From Microbacterium sp. MYb72 (GTDB lineage: Bacteria; Actinomycetota; Actinomycetes; Actinomycetales; Microbacteriaceae): a stretch of 49,195 nucleotides of DNA. The translations under genes and the position numbers were made by a program. The notes under the pieces were generated by a model. It saw nothing but the letters and a program-made list of their open reading frames with translations. It was not told the origin of the DNA and did no database searches. Below, in pieces: positions 18,859 through 25,566 of this stretch (the first letter of the stretch is position 1; every line of letters begins with the position of its first letter). The stretch covers positions 1-49,195 of the forward strand of contig NZ_PCOT01000032.1 of NCBI RefSeq assembly GCF_002979415.1, given 5' to 3'.

Positions 18859-19626
18859 TCATCGTGCGCCGCGCACCGCCGCCCACAGCGAGGCCCAGTG
18901 GGCCGCGGTCAGGTCGCGGGGCAGTGCGCGCGGCGGCGCCTTCGCCGCGGCGAGGGCGTGCCGAACGGTCGCGGCGCTCACCGGCGCGATCCGCCTGACG
19001 ATGCTCTCGATGCCGGCGCCGCGCCCGGTGAATACGTCACGGACGAACCTCTCGTACGCACGTCTCTCGGCGTGCGGCACGAGGGGCGATCCGCGACGGG
19101 TGATCGTGAGGATGCCGCCGTCGACGCCGGGGCGCGGCGCGAATCCCCAGCTGGGCACCCGCCCCCGCAGGGAGAACTCGAACCACGGCGCGCTCTGCGC
19201 CGTCATCATCGTCCCGCCTCCGACGCCGGCGCGCTTGCGGGCGACCTCCCACTGGGTGACGAGCACGGCGTGATCCCACCGGCGCTCCGAGAGCAGGCGC
19301 CGCAGGATCGGCGTCGTGAGGTGGAATGGCACGTTGCCGACGACGACGGGCGCGTCGAGCGGATGCCGCAGCGCATCGGCGTGCATGACGCGCACGTGCG
19401 GGAGGGCACGGGCGAGGCGCCGCACCCGGTGCTCGTCGAGGTCGATCGCCGTGAGCGGCCGGCGGGTCGACGCGAGGTGGCGCGTGAGGGCGCCGTCACC
19501 AGCCCCGAGCTCGAGGATGGGCCCGGTGGTCGCGTCGACGAGGGCGATGACGGTGTCGATGGTCGGTCGGTGGACGAGGAAGTTCTGGCCGAGTTCATGG
19601 CGGCCGCCGTGAAGGGAACGAGGCAT
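18859..19626 (-). CDS. erm: Erm-family 23S rRNA adenine N6-methyltransferase
   Basis: A 255-aa SAM-dependent methyltransferase of the Erm/KsgA fold. GQNFLVH (residues 13-19) and LELGAGDGALT (38-48) form the SAM site, and NVPFHLTTPIL (98-108) is the catalytic NxPF motif that positions the adenine. Erm proteins methylate A2058 and block macrolide, lincosamide and streptogramin B binding. ATG 19626 is chosen because GGAG lies 7 nt upstream and the MPRSLHGGRHELGQNF start is typical; the longer frame runs through the leader. Upstream are a 13-codon leader ORF and two hairpins, suggesting inducible expression. The class cannot be assigned from sequence alone, and KsgA-like activity on 16S rRNA is unlikely given the motif set. 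Confidence 0.9.
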   Translation of the reverse strand: MPRSLHGGRHELGQNFLVHRPTIDTVIALVDATTGPILELGAGDGALTRHLASTRRPLTAIDLDEHRVRRLARALPHVRVMHADALRHPLDAPVVVGNVPFHLTTPILRRLLSERRWDHAVLVTQWEVARKRAGVGGGTMMTAQSAPWFEFSLRGRVPSWGFAPRPGVDGGILTITRRGSPLVPHAERRAYERFVRDVFTGRGAGIESIVRRIAPVSAATVRHALAAAKAPPRALPRDLTAAHWASLWAAVRGAR

Positions 19627-19632
19627 GGGAGC

Positions 19633-19655
19633 GCTCCAAGGAAAGGTTCTGGAGC
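19633..19655 (-). promoter_or_regulatory. Hairpin masking the erm ribosome-binding site
   Basis: On the erm strand GCTCCA pairs with TGGAGC across an 11-nt loop. The 3' arm contains the GGAG ribosome-binding site for the ATG at 19626. This is the arrangement expected for translational attenuation. Confidence 0.65.
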
Positions 19656-19724
19656 ACCACGGAGAGGCCGGGTCGCGGGTATGCGGAAGCGCCCGTCCGA
19701 GGTGCGTGATGACGTCTCGGAGGG

Positions 19725-19760
19725 ACGGCGCGCTCAATCGAGCGGATGCGAGCGCGCCGT
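19725..19760 (-). promoter_or_regulatory. Strong hairpin directly after the erm leader peptide
   Basis: ACGGCGCGCTC and its exact complement (19725-19735, 19750-19760) form an 11-bp stem with a 14-nt loop. On the erm strand the 5' arm begins at the last base of the leader stop codon. A ribosome stalled in the leader would disturb this stem, as in known Erm attenuators. Confidence 0.7.
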
Positions 19761-19801
19761 CAGGCGCGGCGGTCGCGGAAGGTGAAGAAGCGCCCCGTCA
19801 C
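19760..19801 (-). CDS. Putative 13-aa erm leader peptide
   Basis: GTG at 19801 opens a 13-codon frame reading MTGRFFTFRDRRA. It contains R-D-R, matching the basic-any-basic (+x+) arrest motif known from macrolide-induced stalling in other Erm leaders. A TATGCT -10-like hexamer about 8 nt upstream would place transcription start at or near the GTG, suggesting leaderless translation. The stop codon touches the 11-bp hairpin, and erm itself starts 133 nt later. Too short to prove from sequence, but position, motif and hairpins agree. Confidence 0.6.
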   Translation of the reverse strand: MTGRFFTFRDRRA

Positions 19802-19867
19802 GGGCGCAGAGCATATTGTTCCCACGGCCCGACTCTACAGGAGCCGGATGCCGCGGCATCCGTCCTG

Positions 19868-20053
19868 TCGGGAGGGGAGCCCCTGCTCGGGAGGAGAACT
19901 CCTGCTCGGGAGGGGAACTCCTGCTCGGAAGCAGAGCTCCTGCTCGGGAGGGGACGCTGTTTCGGGAGGAGTTCTCACGCTCGGGAGGAGGATCCCGCGC
20001 GGAGACTCCTCCTGAACGTGCTTTCTCCTCCCGAACGCGCGTTCTCCTCCCGA
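19868..20053. repeat. 19-nt repeat array A (7 forward, 3 reverse units)
   Basis: The core CGGGAGGAG (or a close variant) recurs at 19-nt steps. Units begin at 19868, 19887, 19906, 19925, 19944, 19962 (one 18-nt step) and 19981. The orientation then flips: CTCCTCCYGA cores start at 20006, 20025 and 20044, again exactly 19 apart. The ten bases between cores vary but keep a pattern (for example TTCTCACGCT, AACTCCTGCT). The array fills the space between the ABC operon terminator and the erm leader promoter. A second copy of the family lies at 44247-44355. No coding frame explains it. Confidence 0.9.
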
Positions 20054-20057
20054 ACCG

Positions 20058-20094
20058 GCGTGGCGGGGATGAGGGGAGGGTCTCCCCGCCACGC
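20058..20094 (-). terminator. Terminator hairpin of the ABC operon
   Basis: GCGTGGCGGGGA (20058-20069) and its exact complement (20083-20094) form a 12-bp stem 15 nt past the stop codon of the last permease gene. Array A begins 4 nt further on. Confidence 0.75.
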
Positions 20095-20109
20095 ACGTGG
20101 GGAGGGGGC

Positions 20110-21030
20110 TCAGCCCTTCACGGCGCCGGCCGCGAGGCCGGAGCGCCAGTACCGCTGCAGGGTGAAGAACAGGATGATCAGCGGGATGACGCCGAGCAGG
20201 GCGCCGAGCATGACCGCGCCCTTGTCGGGGGAGAAGTAGCTCATCATGCCGTAGAGGCCGAGGGTGACGGGCTTCAGGTCGGCGCTGGAGATCATCATGA
20301 GCGGCAGCAGGAAGTTGTTCCACGTGGCCACGAAGATGAACAGGAAGATCGTCACCATCGCGGGCCCGAGCAGGCGCAGCACGATCGTGAAGAAGATGCG
20401 CGCCTCTCCTGCGCCGTCGATGCGCGCGGCCTCGAGCAGCTCGGTCGGCACCGACGACTGCGCGTAGACCATGCCGAGGAACACACCGAACGGCGACACC
20501 GCCGAGGGGATGATGATCGCCCAGGCCGTGTTCGTGAGCCCCAGCGAGTGGAACTCGATGTACAGCGGCACGGTCAGCAGGGCGACAGGCAGCAGCAGCC
20601 CCGCCATGATGACGCCGACCGCGATCCTCTTGCCGGGGAACGCGAACTTCGCGATCGCGTAGCCCGCCATCACCGCGAACAGGGTGCCGATGACGCCGGC
20701 GCTCACCGAGTAGAACAGCGAGTTGCCCACCCAGCGCCAGAACAGCCCCTGGGTCCAGCCCATGAGGCTGTCGTAGTTCGTGCCGAGGTTCCAGTCGGCG
20801 AACCAGAAGCCGAAGGTCGACGTGAGGTCGGTGTTGTTCTTGGTCGAGGCGACGATGAGCCAGTACACCGGCACCAGAAAGTACAGCGTCGCGATGACGA
20901 GTGCGATGATGCCGAAGGTCCGCGCGAGGGGGCCGGGCGCGATCGACGGGGGCGGAGCATCCGCCGACTGCGGCTTGCGCGCTCGGCGAGCGGATGCCGG
21001 GGCGACCGTGAGGAGTCGTGTGGTGGTCAT
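20110..21030 (-). CDS. Sugar ABC transporter permease, MalG type
   Basis: A 306-aa inner-membrane permease with six predicted spans. The EAA loop EAARIDGAGEARIFFTIVL (about residues 198-216) is the contact site for the ATPase. The N-terminal 35 residues are hydrophilic and the C-terminus is short, as in the MalG/CUT1 group. Its ATG shares one base with the stop codon of the preceding permease (TGATG), so the two are translationally coupled. It ends the operon 22092-20110, which has no ATPase gene. Confidence 0.93.
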   Translation of the reverse strand: MTTTRLLTVAPASARRARKPQSADAPPPSIAPGPLARTFGIIALVIATLYFLVPVYWLIVASTKNNTDLTSTFGFWFADWNLGTNYDSLMGWTQGLFWRWVGNSLFYSVSAGVIGTLFAVMAGYAIAKFAFPGKRIAVGVIMAGLLLPVALLTVPLYIEFHSLGLTNTAWAIIIPSAVSPFGVFLGMVYAQSSVPTELLEAARIDGAGEARIFFTIVLRLLGPAMVTIFLFIFVATWNNFLLPLMMISSADLKPVTLGLYGMMSYFSPDKGAVMLGALLGVIPLIILFFTLQRYWRSGLAAGAVKG

Positions 21031-22001
21031 CAGGCGTCACCCTTCCGGCGCTGCAGCAGTGCGTAGACGACCGCGAGCACGCCCGCGATCAGGGCCATGA
21101 GCAGGGAGTAGGCGGATGCCGGACCGCTGCCCGACGGCGAGATCTCGCCCATCATCGAGTTGTAGGTGAGCATCATCGGCGTGAAGTCCTTGCCCATCCA
21201 CGAGTTCGCGGCCTCCATGATGACGGGCTCGTTGAACAGCTGGATCGTGCCGATGATCGACAGCAGCACGGCGAGCAGCGCGGCGCCGCGCACGAGGGGG
21301 ACCTTGATGCGCATCGCGACCTGGAACCCGGATGCGCCGTCGAGACGGGCCGCCTCGTACAGGTCGCGTGGCACGGCCTGCAGCGCCGACAGGAAGATCA
21401 GCATGTTGTAGCCCATGTAGGTCCAGGTCGTCATGTTCGCCATCGAGAACAGGATCGTCTGGGGCGACATCAGGTCGGTGCCCTCGGGGAGGTAGGGCAG
21501 GAACGGCGAGACCTGGGGCGTGTAGAGGTACAGCCACATCATCGCGGCGATGATGCCAGGCACCGCGTACGGGAGGAAGAACGAGAGACGGAACAGCGCG
21601 GGGCGCCGCACGATGAACGAGTCGAGCAGCAGCGCGAGAGCGAGGGCGCCGATGATCATGACGGGGATCTGGATCACCGCGAACAGCACGACCCTGCCCA
21701 TGCCGGCCCAGAATGCACTGTTCGTCGCGGCCATGACGAGGTTGTCGAGTCCCACGAAGGTGTCGACGAGCTCGCCGCCGCCGTAGAGTCCGTCGCCCGT
21801 GGGGACCTGGGCGAAGAAGGCCGAGCGCACCGACACGATGATCGGAACCAGGAACACGACGACGAACAGGATCGCGAACGGCAGCATGAACAGCCAGCCG
21901 GTGAGTCCTTCGCGTCGGATGCCGGAGCGCCGCCGTCGTGCGGGTGCGGATGCCGGGGTCGGGGTCTTCGGGACGACCCTGCTGTCGGTCACGGTGACCA
22001 T
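21030..22001 (-). CDS. Sugar ABC transporter permease, MalF type
   Basis: A 323-aa permease with six predicted membrane spans after a basic N-terminus (RRRRSGIRREGL). The EAA loop EAARLDGASGFQVAMRIKVP lies near residues 215-234. Upstream is the binding-protein gene, separated by 90 nt that hold a 16-bp hairpin. CUT1 systems of this type import di- and oligosaccharides. The shared operator upstream of the operon links it to the GH35 and GH101 genes. Confidence 0.93.
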   Translation of the reverse strand: MVTVTDSRVVPKTPTPASAPARRRRSGIRREGLTGWLFMLPFAILFVVVFLVPIIVSVRSAFFAQVPTGDGLYGGGELVDTFVGLDNLVMAATNSAFWAGMGRVVLFAVIQIPVMIIGALALALLLDSFIVRRPALFRLSFFLPYAVPGIIAAMMWLYLYTPQVSPFLPYLPEGTDLMSPQTILFSMANMTTWTYMGYNMLIFLSALQAVPRDLYEAARLDGASGFQVAMRIKVPLVRGAALLAVLLSIIGTIQLFNEPVIMEAANSWMGKDFTPMMLTYNSMMGEISPSGSGPASAYSLLMALIAGVLAVVYALLQRRKGDA

Positions 22002-22023
22002 GCTTTCGCCTCTCGCTTCATGA

Positions 22024-22064
22024 CGACGGCGGAGTGCACCGTGGTGGTGTGCACTCCGCCGTCG
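22024..22064 (-). promoter_or_regulatory. Intercistronic hairpin between binding protein and permease genes
   Basis: A 16-bp perfect stem (22024-22039 with 22049-22064) and 9-nt loop sit between the binding-protein stop and the permease start. Such stems often protect upstream mRNA or partly terminate transcription, giving more binding protein than permease. Confidence 0.75.
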
Positions 22065-22091
22065 ATCATCAGATGATGCCTTGTCCGAGGG

Positions 22092-23402
22092 TCATTCCGC
22101 GACCGGGAGGCCGAGGTCCTTCAGTGAGGCGACGGCCGTCTCCTGGGCGGTGGTGAAGATGTCGGCCACCTTCGCGGTGCCGGCGACGGCCGCGGCCGCG
22201 GTCTCGTTCATCGTCGACAGGGTCGAGAAGCCCGGAGCGTAGGGGAAGTCCGGGTTGAGGTTCTCGGTCGCGGTGGCGAGCTCGGCGAGGACGTCCTGTC
22301 CGCCGAACTGGCGCAGCATCTTCTCGGGGGTCTTCACGCTGCCCTTGGCGGCGACGACGAGTCCCTGCGAGGCCAGGTCGTCGACCTGGGTGTTGAGCCA
22401 GGCGTTGAACTCCATGGCCTCGGCGGGGTTCTTGCACCCCTTCATGACCGAGACGCCGGAGCCGCCGTCGGGGCCGCTCAGCGCGCCTGCGCCGAAGTCG
22501 GGGAGCTGCGCGACGCGCCACTGTCCCTCGGCCGGGGTGCCGTCGAGCGAGTCGAGCAGGAAGCCGGCCTCCCAGGCCGCGCCGACGTGGCCGATCAGGC
22601 TGCCGTCGTTGAGGGCGGCGGTGAAGCCCTCGCCCCAGCGCTCGGTCGCGAGGGTCTGCTTGTTGTCGAGCAGGCCCTGCCAGAACGCGGCGACGCGCTG
22701 CGAGCCTTCGCCCTCGGCATCCACCTTCCACTTGTCGCCCGAGGTGGAGAACCAGGTGTCGCCTGCGGCGGCCGACTGCCCGGCGAGCCAGTTCAGCGCC
22801 TCGTCGGGGGTGAACGCGGTGACGTACTTGCCCGCGGCGGCGGCGGTGGCCGAGTCGGCGGTCAGGTCGTCCAGGGTCTTCGGGGCCTCCAGGCCGAGGG
22901 CCGCGAACGCGGTCTCGTTGTAGAAGTACACGAGGGGTCCGGTGTCCTGCGGGAGTCCGACGATCGCGTCGCCGACCTTCATGCCGCTGAACGCGCCGGC
23001 GGAGAACTTGTCCTCGTACTTCTTGGCTTCGGATGCGACGTCCTGCAGCAGGCCCTTGACGTACAGCTGGGGGACCTCGGAGTAGCCGGTCTGCGCGAGG
23101 CACGGGCCGTTGCCGGCCTTGATGTCGGTCTCGAGCTTGAGGATCATGTCGCTGGACTTGCCGTCGAACTTCGTGGCCTTGACCTGGATGTCGGGGTGGT
23201 CGTCGTTCCAGCGCTTCACGATGTCGGAGACCTTGGTCATGCCGTCGCCGTCGGGAAGGCGGTGCACGTACTCGATCGTGATCGGCTCGCCGGATGCGTC
23301 GCCGCCGGTGTCACCGGACGAGCACGCCGCGAGGCCGAAGGCCGAGACCGCACCGACCGCGACGATCGCCGCGGTGCGAGTGAAGCGGGGAGTGAGTGCC
23401 AT
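22092..23402 (-). CDS. Sugar ABC transporter substrate-binding lipoprotein
   Basis: This 436-aa lipoprotein has the leader MALTPRFTRTAAIVAVG and a lipobox GLAAC, so the cysteine near residue 27 would be lipidated and the protein tethered outside the membrane. It is of the CUT1 extracellular binding protein type (family 1): IEYVHRLPDGDG, VKRWNDDHPDIQVK, then GLPQDTGPLVYFYNETAF. ATG 23402 is chosen for the AGAGGAG ribosome-binding site upstream; the longer frame to 23492 is promoter DNA. The promoter carries the exact GH35 operator. I infer binding of the disaccharide released by GH101; the sequence does not show specificity. Confidence 0.92.
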   Translation of the reverse strand: MALTPRFTRTAAIVAVGAVSAFGLAACSSGDTGGDASGEPITIEYVHRLPDGDGMTKVSDIVKRWNDDHPDIQVKATKFDGKSSDMILKLETDIKAGNGPCLAQTGYSEVPQLYVKGLLQDVASEAKKYEDKFSAGAFSGMKVGDAIVGLPQDTGPLVYFYNETAFAALGLEAPKTLDDLTADSATAAAAGKYVTAFTPDEALNWLAGQSAAAGDTWFSTSGDKWKVDAEGEGSQRVAAFWQGLLDNKQTLATERWGEGFTAALNDGSLIGHVGAAWEAGFLLDSLDGTPAEGQWRVAQLPDFGAGALSGPDGGSGVSVMKGCKNPAEAMEFNAWLNTQVDDLASQGLVVAAKGSVKTPEKMLRQFGGQDVLAELATATENLNPDFPYAPGFSTLSTMNETAAAAVAGTAKVADIFTTAQETAVASLKDLGLPVAE

Positions 23403-23501
23403 GCTGTTCTCCTCTTTGAGGTCAGGTTCATGCGGATCGCCCCAGGGCGGGGGCCAGGCGCCGCGGGCGGCGTCGATCACATTGCACATCAAATCAGAAA
23501 A

Positions 23502-23524
23502 TGTTTGCGTTCACAAGCTGTGAA
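23502..23524 (-). promoter_or_regulatory. Operator upstream of the ABC operon, shared with GH35
   Basis: Read in the direction of the ABC operon, TGTGAACGCAAACA occupies 23515-23502, identical to 9287-9300. It overlaps a second dyad, TTCACAAGCTGTGAA (23510-23524). A possible promoter is TTGTGA then, 17 nt on, TTTGAT, which would place the box over the -35 and spacer. Confidence 0.7.
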
Positions 23525-23610
23525 ATGCAATCGAAACATGCAGTCTCCGCGACACGGAAGGGAGCGCTGACATTGCGCCGGATGCCGTGCCTTCGGCAGG
23601 TGTCGCAGGT

Positions 23611-23715
23611 CGCGCTGCTGAGGTCTGCACGCGCGGTCGGTTGGCGGGTCGCGTTGCGGGAGTCTGCACGCGCGGCAGGTTTCGCGGGCTGCGCTGCTGA
23701 AGTCTGTACGCGCGG
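23611..23715. repeat. Three tandem copies of a ~39-nt unit
   Basis: TCTGCACGCGCGG (third copy TCTGTACGCGCGG) begins at 23624, 23663 and 23703, giving steps of 39 and 40 nt. Each copy is preceded by a GTCGCGCTGCTGA-like segment. Non-coding, between the ABC promoter and DUF3073. Confidence 0.85.
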
Positions 23716-23744
23716 CACAAGTGTCGACAGCGTGTGCAGCGATG

Positions 23745-23822
23745 AGCAGCGCGAACGGGCCGGGCGACGGAGCAGCGCGAACGGGCCGGGCGACGGAGGA
23801 GCGTGAACGGGCCGGGCGACGA
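23745..23822. repeat. Three tandem copies of a 26-nt unit
   Basis: Units at 23745, 23771 and 23797 share the core CGAACGGGCCGGGCGACG (GTGAACGGG in the third). The first two copies are identical. The tract adjoins the 39-nt repeats and is followed by a run of eight G. Confidence 0.9.
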
Positions 23823-23901
23823 GGGGGGGGTCGAACGGGGCCGGAAGGCGAAAGGATGCCGCAGATCACGGCATCCGCTCCGGCATCCGGGCACGACGAA
23901 A

Positions 23902-23922
23902 CCCCCGCGCAACGCACGGGGG
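23902..23922 (-). terminator. Short hairpin after DUF3073
   Basis: CCCCCG (23902-23907) pairs with CGGGGG (23917-23922), 20 nt beyond the DUF3073 stop codon. On that strand TTTCG follows the stem. A modest terminator candidate. Confidence 0.45.
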
Positions 23923-23941
23923 AGACGACGAGCTGAGGCGG

Positions 23942-24133
23942 TCAGGCCTTTTCTAGCTCGTCCTCGTCTTCGTCGGCATACTCGTCTGCCCACTTGTCGA
24001 CGTACTCGGGTTCCGAGTCGTCGCTCGGGTGCCCGAGCTCGCGTTCCAGTGCCGAGTAATTCACAGACGGACTGAACGACTTGAGTTCGCGGGCGATTTT
24101 GGTGTGCTTCGCCTTTTGACGGCCACGGCCCAT
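23942..24133 (-). CDS. DUF3073 small protein
   Basis: A 63-aa protein beginning MGRGRQKAKHTKIARELK, the characteristic basic start of DUF3073, followed by YSALERELG and an acidic tail (DEYADEDEDELEKA). Function unknown. Charge is strongly polarised from basic N-terminus to acidic C-terminus. ATG 24133 follows GAGGGGG. A small hairpin, ACCGGC with GCCGGT (24193-24209), sits in its 5' leader. The family member in Mycobacterium lies beside purF-purM. Here it is 17 kb from purF, with the accessory block between. Confidence 0.9.
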   Translation of the reverse strand: MGRGRQKAKHTKIARELKSFSPSVNYSALERELGHPSDDSEPEYVDKWADEYADEDEDELEKA

Positions 24134-24282
24134 GCGCGAGACCCCCTCACGAGTTAGCTGCGGGCTACACGGGGCCCGACGCGTTTCAGGACACCGGCCT
24201 GAAGCCGGTAAGAGTAGCATTCAGAATAGCACGCGGGTTAGACCCTCTGGCCGAGGCCAGCCTGGTGAAGGGAGCGATCCTC

Positions 24283-24825
24283 ATGACCGACAACACCTCT
24301 GCTCCACGAGAGGAAGCCGTGCAGAACGCGGCCCTGCAGAAGGCGGTGATCGTCGGGCTGCAGCCCGGACAGTCACAGCACGTCCTCGATGAGGCCGTCA
24401 AGTACTCGCGTCTGCTCGGTGCTCCGCTCGTGGTCGTGCACGTCGACGTGACCCGTTTCGTCACGTACGAGGACCCGGACGGCTACGTGCATTCGGCGCC
24501 GATCGACATCAACTTCGAGGCGGGAGCCGCCGAGTTCGAGGCCGTGCAGGCGACCGCCTCCGCCGCGCTCGACGGCACGGGACTGACCTGGACCGCACGG
24601 CAGCTCGTCGGCGACCCGGCTCTCGCGATCAAGCAGCTCGCGAACAAGCTCGACGCCCAGCTCATCGTCGTCGGAACCCGCAAGCGCGGGATCGGCGAGT
24701 CGATCAGGGAGTTCTTCACCGGTTCCGTCGCCGCGCGGCTCGCGCACCGGCAGCACCGCTCGGTGCTCGTCGTCCCGCTGGAAGAGCCGGTGCCCGACGA
24801 CCAGAAGGAGATCTGGGTCGAGTAG
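24283..24825 (+). CDS. Universal stress protein
   Basis: A 180-aa single-domain UspA-fold protein. KAVIVGLQPG starts the first beta strand, VVVHVDV the second, and the ATP-binding signature GTRKRGIGESIREFFTGSVA (about residues 131-150) is followed by SVLVVPLEEP. ATP-binding Usp proteins help cells survive stress or slow growth. ATG 24283 has AGGGAG at a good distance; the in-frame GTG at 24265 lies before that site and lacks one. Divergent from DUF3073 with 149 nt between starts, and followed by a hairpin. Confidence 0.93.
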   Translation: MTDNTSAPREEAVQNAALQKAVIVGLQPGQSQHVLDEAVKYSRLLGAPLVVVHVDVTRFVTYEDPDGYVHSAPIDINFEAGAAEFEAVQATASAALDGTGLTWTARQLVGDPALAIKQLANKLDAQLIVVGTRKRGIGESIREFFTGSVAARLAHRQHRSVLVVPLEEPVPDDQKEIWVE

Positions 24826-24862
24826 CCCGCCGCGGCTGTGGCCGTCGAGCGACCGAGACGAA

Positions 24863-24894
24863 ACGCGGATCCAGTCGTACGGCTGGATCCGCGT
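24863..24894 (+). terminator. Hairpin after the universal stress gene
   Basis: ACGCGGATCCAG and its exact complement form a 12-bp stem with an 8-nt loop. The flanks carry one arm of the GAGACGAAACG repeat family (24853-24865). It lies between convergent genes and could stop both. Confidence 0.75.
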
Positions 24895-24939
24895 CTCGTG
24901 TCGTTGCGCTCGCCCGACGACCAGTGTGGGGGCTGACGC

Positions 24940-25566
24940 TCAGCGCCCCAGGCCGGCGAGGGCGGAGGTCACGCCCTTCGCGGCAGCATCCAGGCCGTCT
25001 TCGAGATCGGAGACGACGGATGCCGGAAGGGCCCCGCCCTTCGCGATGTGCGTGCGGAGGTCGGTGCGCACCCGTGCGCGGAACGCGTTGATGACGGCAT
25101 CCGCCCTGTGCATCTCCTCGCGGCTGAGGATGCGCTCGTCGTCGACGGGCGTGCGGGGGCGCGACTTGGACGCCTGGCGGTCGTCGTGCTCGGCGCTGGC
25201 GAGGTCGGCCCTGAGGCTCTTCATCGCTTCCTTCACGCTCTGCCGCACCTCGTTCGCGATCAGTCGAACGGAGTCGGTGAGACCCGCCTCGATGCCGGCG
25301 AGGTCGCCCTCGCGCGATGCGAGCTCGGCGCGTCCGGCATCCGTGATCGCGTAGATCGTGGTGCGGCCGTCGACGGTCTTGGTGACCAGGCCCTCCTCCT
25401 CGAGCTTCGCGAGTCGCGGGTAGATGGTGCCGGCGCTCGGGGTGTACGTGCCCCCGGTGCGATCCGTCAGCGCCTGGATGACCCCGTAGCCGTGCTGCGG
25501 GGACTCCGCGAGGAGCGACAGCAGGTACAGGCGCAGGTCGCCGTGGGAGAAGACCGCGGGGCTCAC
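24940..25566 (-). CDS. PadR-family transcriptional regulator
   Basis: A 208-aa regulator. The PadR winged helix covers about residues 5-85 (LRLYLLSLLAESPQHGYGVI, SAGTIYPRLAKLEEEGLV, YAITDAGRAEL). A longer C-terminal helical region is probably for dimerisation. GTG 25566 overlaps the stop of the DUF4097 gene by four bases (GTGA), so the pair is co-translated. PadR proteins usually repress their own operon, and a 12-bp inverted repeat upstream of the pair is a fitting target. The signal sensed is unknown. Confidence 0.92.
   Translation of the reverse strand: MSPAVFSHGDLRLYLLSLLAESPQHGYGVIQALTDRTGGTYTPSAGTIYPRLAKLEEEGLVTKTVDGRTTIYAITDAGRAELASREGDLAGIEAGLTDSVRLIANEVRQSVKEAMKSLRADLASAEHDDRQASKSRPRTPVDDERILSREEMHRADAVINAFRARVRTDLRTHIAKGGALPASVVSDLEDGLDAAAKGVTSALAGLGR

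Noticed and set aside
18859..19737. Longer Erm with 37 extra N-terminal residues
   Set aside because: The extension crosses the attenuator region and the ribosome-binding site; family proteins start near the RHELGQNF motif.
19868..20053. CRISPR array
   Set aside because: The period is 19 nt with a 9-nt core, the orientation flips, intervals are similar to each other, and no cas genes are near.
23581..23900. Small coding frames over the 39-nt and 26-nt repeats
   Set aside because: Frames exist on both strands with no ribosome-binding sites and only repetitive Arg/Ala-rich translation.
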